14,741 bases of DNA, from assembly GCA_003131985.1 (NCBI GenBank), contig PKWH01000324.1, positions 11,127 through 25,867 of the forward strand, given 5' to 3'. The translations under genes and the position numbers were made by a program. Within the stretch, counting starts at the first letter, position 1; the number at the start of each line of letters is the position of its first letter. Below are positions 14,313 through 14,741 of the stretch, piece by piece. The stretch comes from Acidobacteriota bacterium (GTDB lineage: Bacteria > Acidobacteriota > Terriglobia > Acidiferrales > UBA7541). Under the pieces are notes generated by a model. That model was not told the origin of the DNA and made no database searches. It saw nothing but the letters and a program-made list of their open reading frames with translations.

Positions 14313-14534
14313 AGTGTTACCTCACTCAACCGGACGCAAGCAACTACATCCGTTGCGCATAGAATTCATTCTGGAGGACTTCTTTCACCTAACACGAGCC
14401 GCTGTAAAACACAGCTGCAAGAGCACGAACTCTTGCAACACTTGGCGCAACCGTCTCTCCAAGGTTTCGTCCCGATAGCCATCCTTGGTACATTGAATAT
14501 GTATTACTTGAATTGTTATATTGTCAATATAATT
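14313..14534. promoter_or_regulatory. Divergent control region of the RiPP operon
   Basis: 222 bp between the divergent first gene of the RiPP operon and the plus-strand gene at 14535. The right half (about 14490-14535) is much more AT-rich than the rest of the window, as expected of a promoter. No clear -35/-10 pair can be assigned with confidence on either strand. Confidence 0.45.
14516..14532. promoter_or_regulatory. 17-bp palindrome, candidate operator
   Basis: TTATATTG-T-CAATATAA, perfect 8-bp arms around one central base. It ends 2 bp before the ATG at 14535 and lies in the AT-rich part of the divergent intergenic region. The symmetry and location fit the binding site of a dimeric repressor; no regulator gene is next to it inside the window. 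Confidence 0.5.
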
Positions 14535-14741
14535 ATGAGAGAATCGCTGAGTTATTTTGGACATTATAGTACGCTCAAAAAGATCGACGGCACTCTGTAC
14601 GTCAGTGTCCGCTTCAAAGACAAGACGGACTTCTCGCTCCGCTACGCCTGCGATATGTTCGTCGTCGGGGCCGACATCTGCGACATGAAGACCGGGGACT
14701 ACGAGATGATTCGGGAATACATGAGGCCGATCCGAGATAGA
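14535..14741 (+). CDS. Unrecognised protein, N-terminal part (cut by window edge)
   Basis: Open frame of 69 codons from ATG 14535 to the right edge without a stop. It starts MRESLSYFGHYSTLKKIDG and continues with a charged, strand-rich sequence (LYVSVRFKDKTDFSLRYACD, GADICDMKTGDYEMIREYMR). I recognise no family, signal peptide or membrane segment. No ribosome-binding site is visible before ATG 14535; an in-frame ATG at 14499 is an alternative and would place the palindrome 14516-14532 inside the gene. The third-position GC is high from about 14580 on, as in true genes of this window, which supports coding. It is divergent from the RiPP operon; a role in that system is not shown. Confidence 0.5.
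   Translation, partial: MRESLSYFGHYSTLKKIDGTLYVSVRFKDKTDFSLRYACDMFVVGADICDMKTGDYEMIREYMRPIRDR

Noticed and set aside
1..14741. CRISPR array, insertion sequence or integrase gene
   Set aside because: No regularly spaced repeats, no transposase or recombinase motifs and no flanked terminal inverted repeats were seen on either strand.

Overview
The window looks like chromosomal DNA of a Terriglobia-type member of the Acidobacteriota. The evidence is a long orphan FtsX/MacB-type permease of the duplicated-permease class, an Oar-like TonB-dependent receptor with an N-terminal carboxypeptidase-regulatory domain, and a pair of very small HTH proteins. The assignment is an inference from gene families, not from a marker gene.

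Left part (1-3218, minus strand): an ECF sigma factor, then an anti-sigma factor with a ZAS zinc-finger motif, one membrane helix, a long coiled coil and an RskA-like C-terminal domain. After it comes the N-terminal part of an Oar/TonB receptor that runs off the left edge. The order suggests a sigma/anti-sigma pair next to a possible target gene.

Middle left (3291-5879, plus strand): two tandemly duplicated small HTH genes, then a membrane PAS-PAS-GAF sensor that stops where its kinase module should begin. About 25 bp after its stop codon lies the 3' end of a tRNA (T-arm, acceptor 3' strand, CCA) with no 5' half. This looks like a recombination or integration scar. The sensor and the receptor each have a related palindrome (CTGTCC-N8-GGAC) 70-80 bp upstream, in the same orientation relative to the gene.

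Centre (5880-10533): about 450 bp without a recognisable gene, the permease (minus strand), and divergently from it an exported, probably lipid-anchored protein with an SLBB/GfcC-like C-terminus. About 250 bp of non-assigned sequence follows.

Right part (10534-14312, minus strand) is the most interesting region. It is a compact RiPP operon, read right to left: a fragment resembling the N-terminus of an HlyD-type adaptor (87 aa), a C39-peptidase ABC transporter (PCAT, 715 aa), a precursor peptide with a double-glycine leader (57 aa), and an MvdC/MvdD-like ATP-grasp ligase (349 aa). This is the gene set of a graspetide (omega-ester/omega-amide linked peptide). The core peptide has no lysine, so side-chain crosslinks would have to be esters between Ser/Thr and Asp/Glu. 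The ligase would form the macrocycles, and the PCAT would cut after the GG motif and export the product. The far right edge holds the start of an unrecognised plus-strand gene, behind a 17-bp palindrome.
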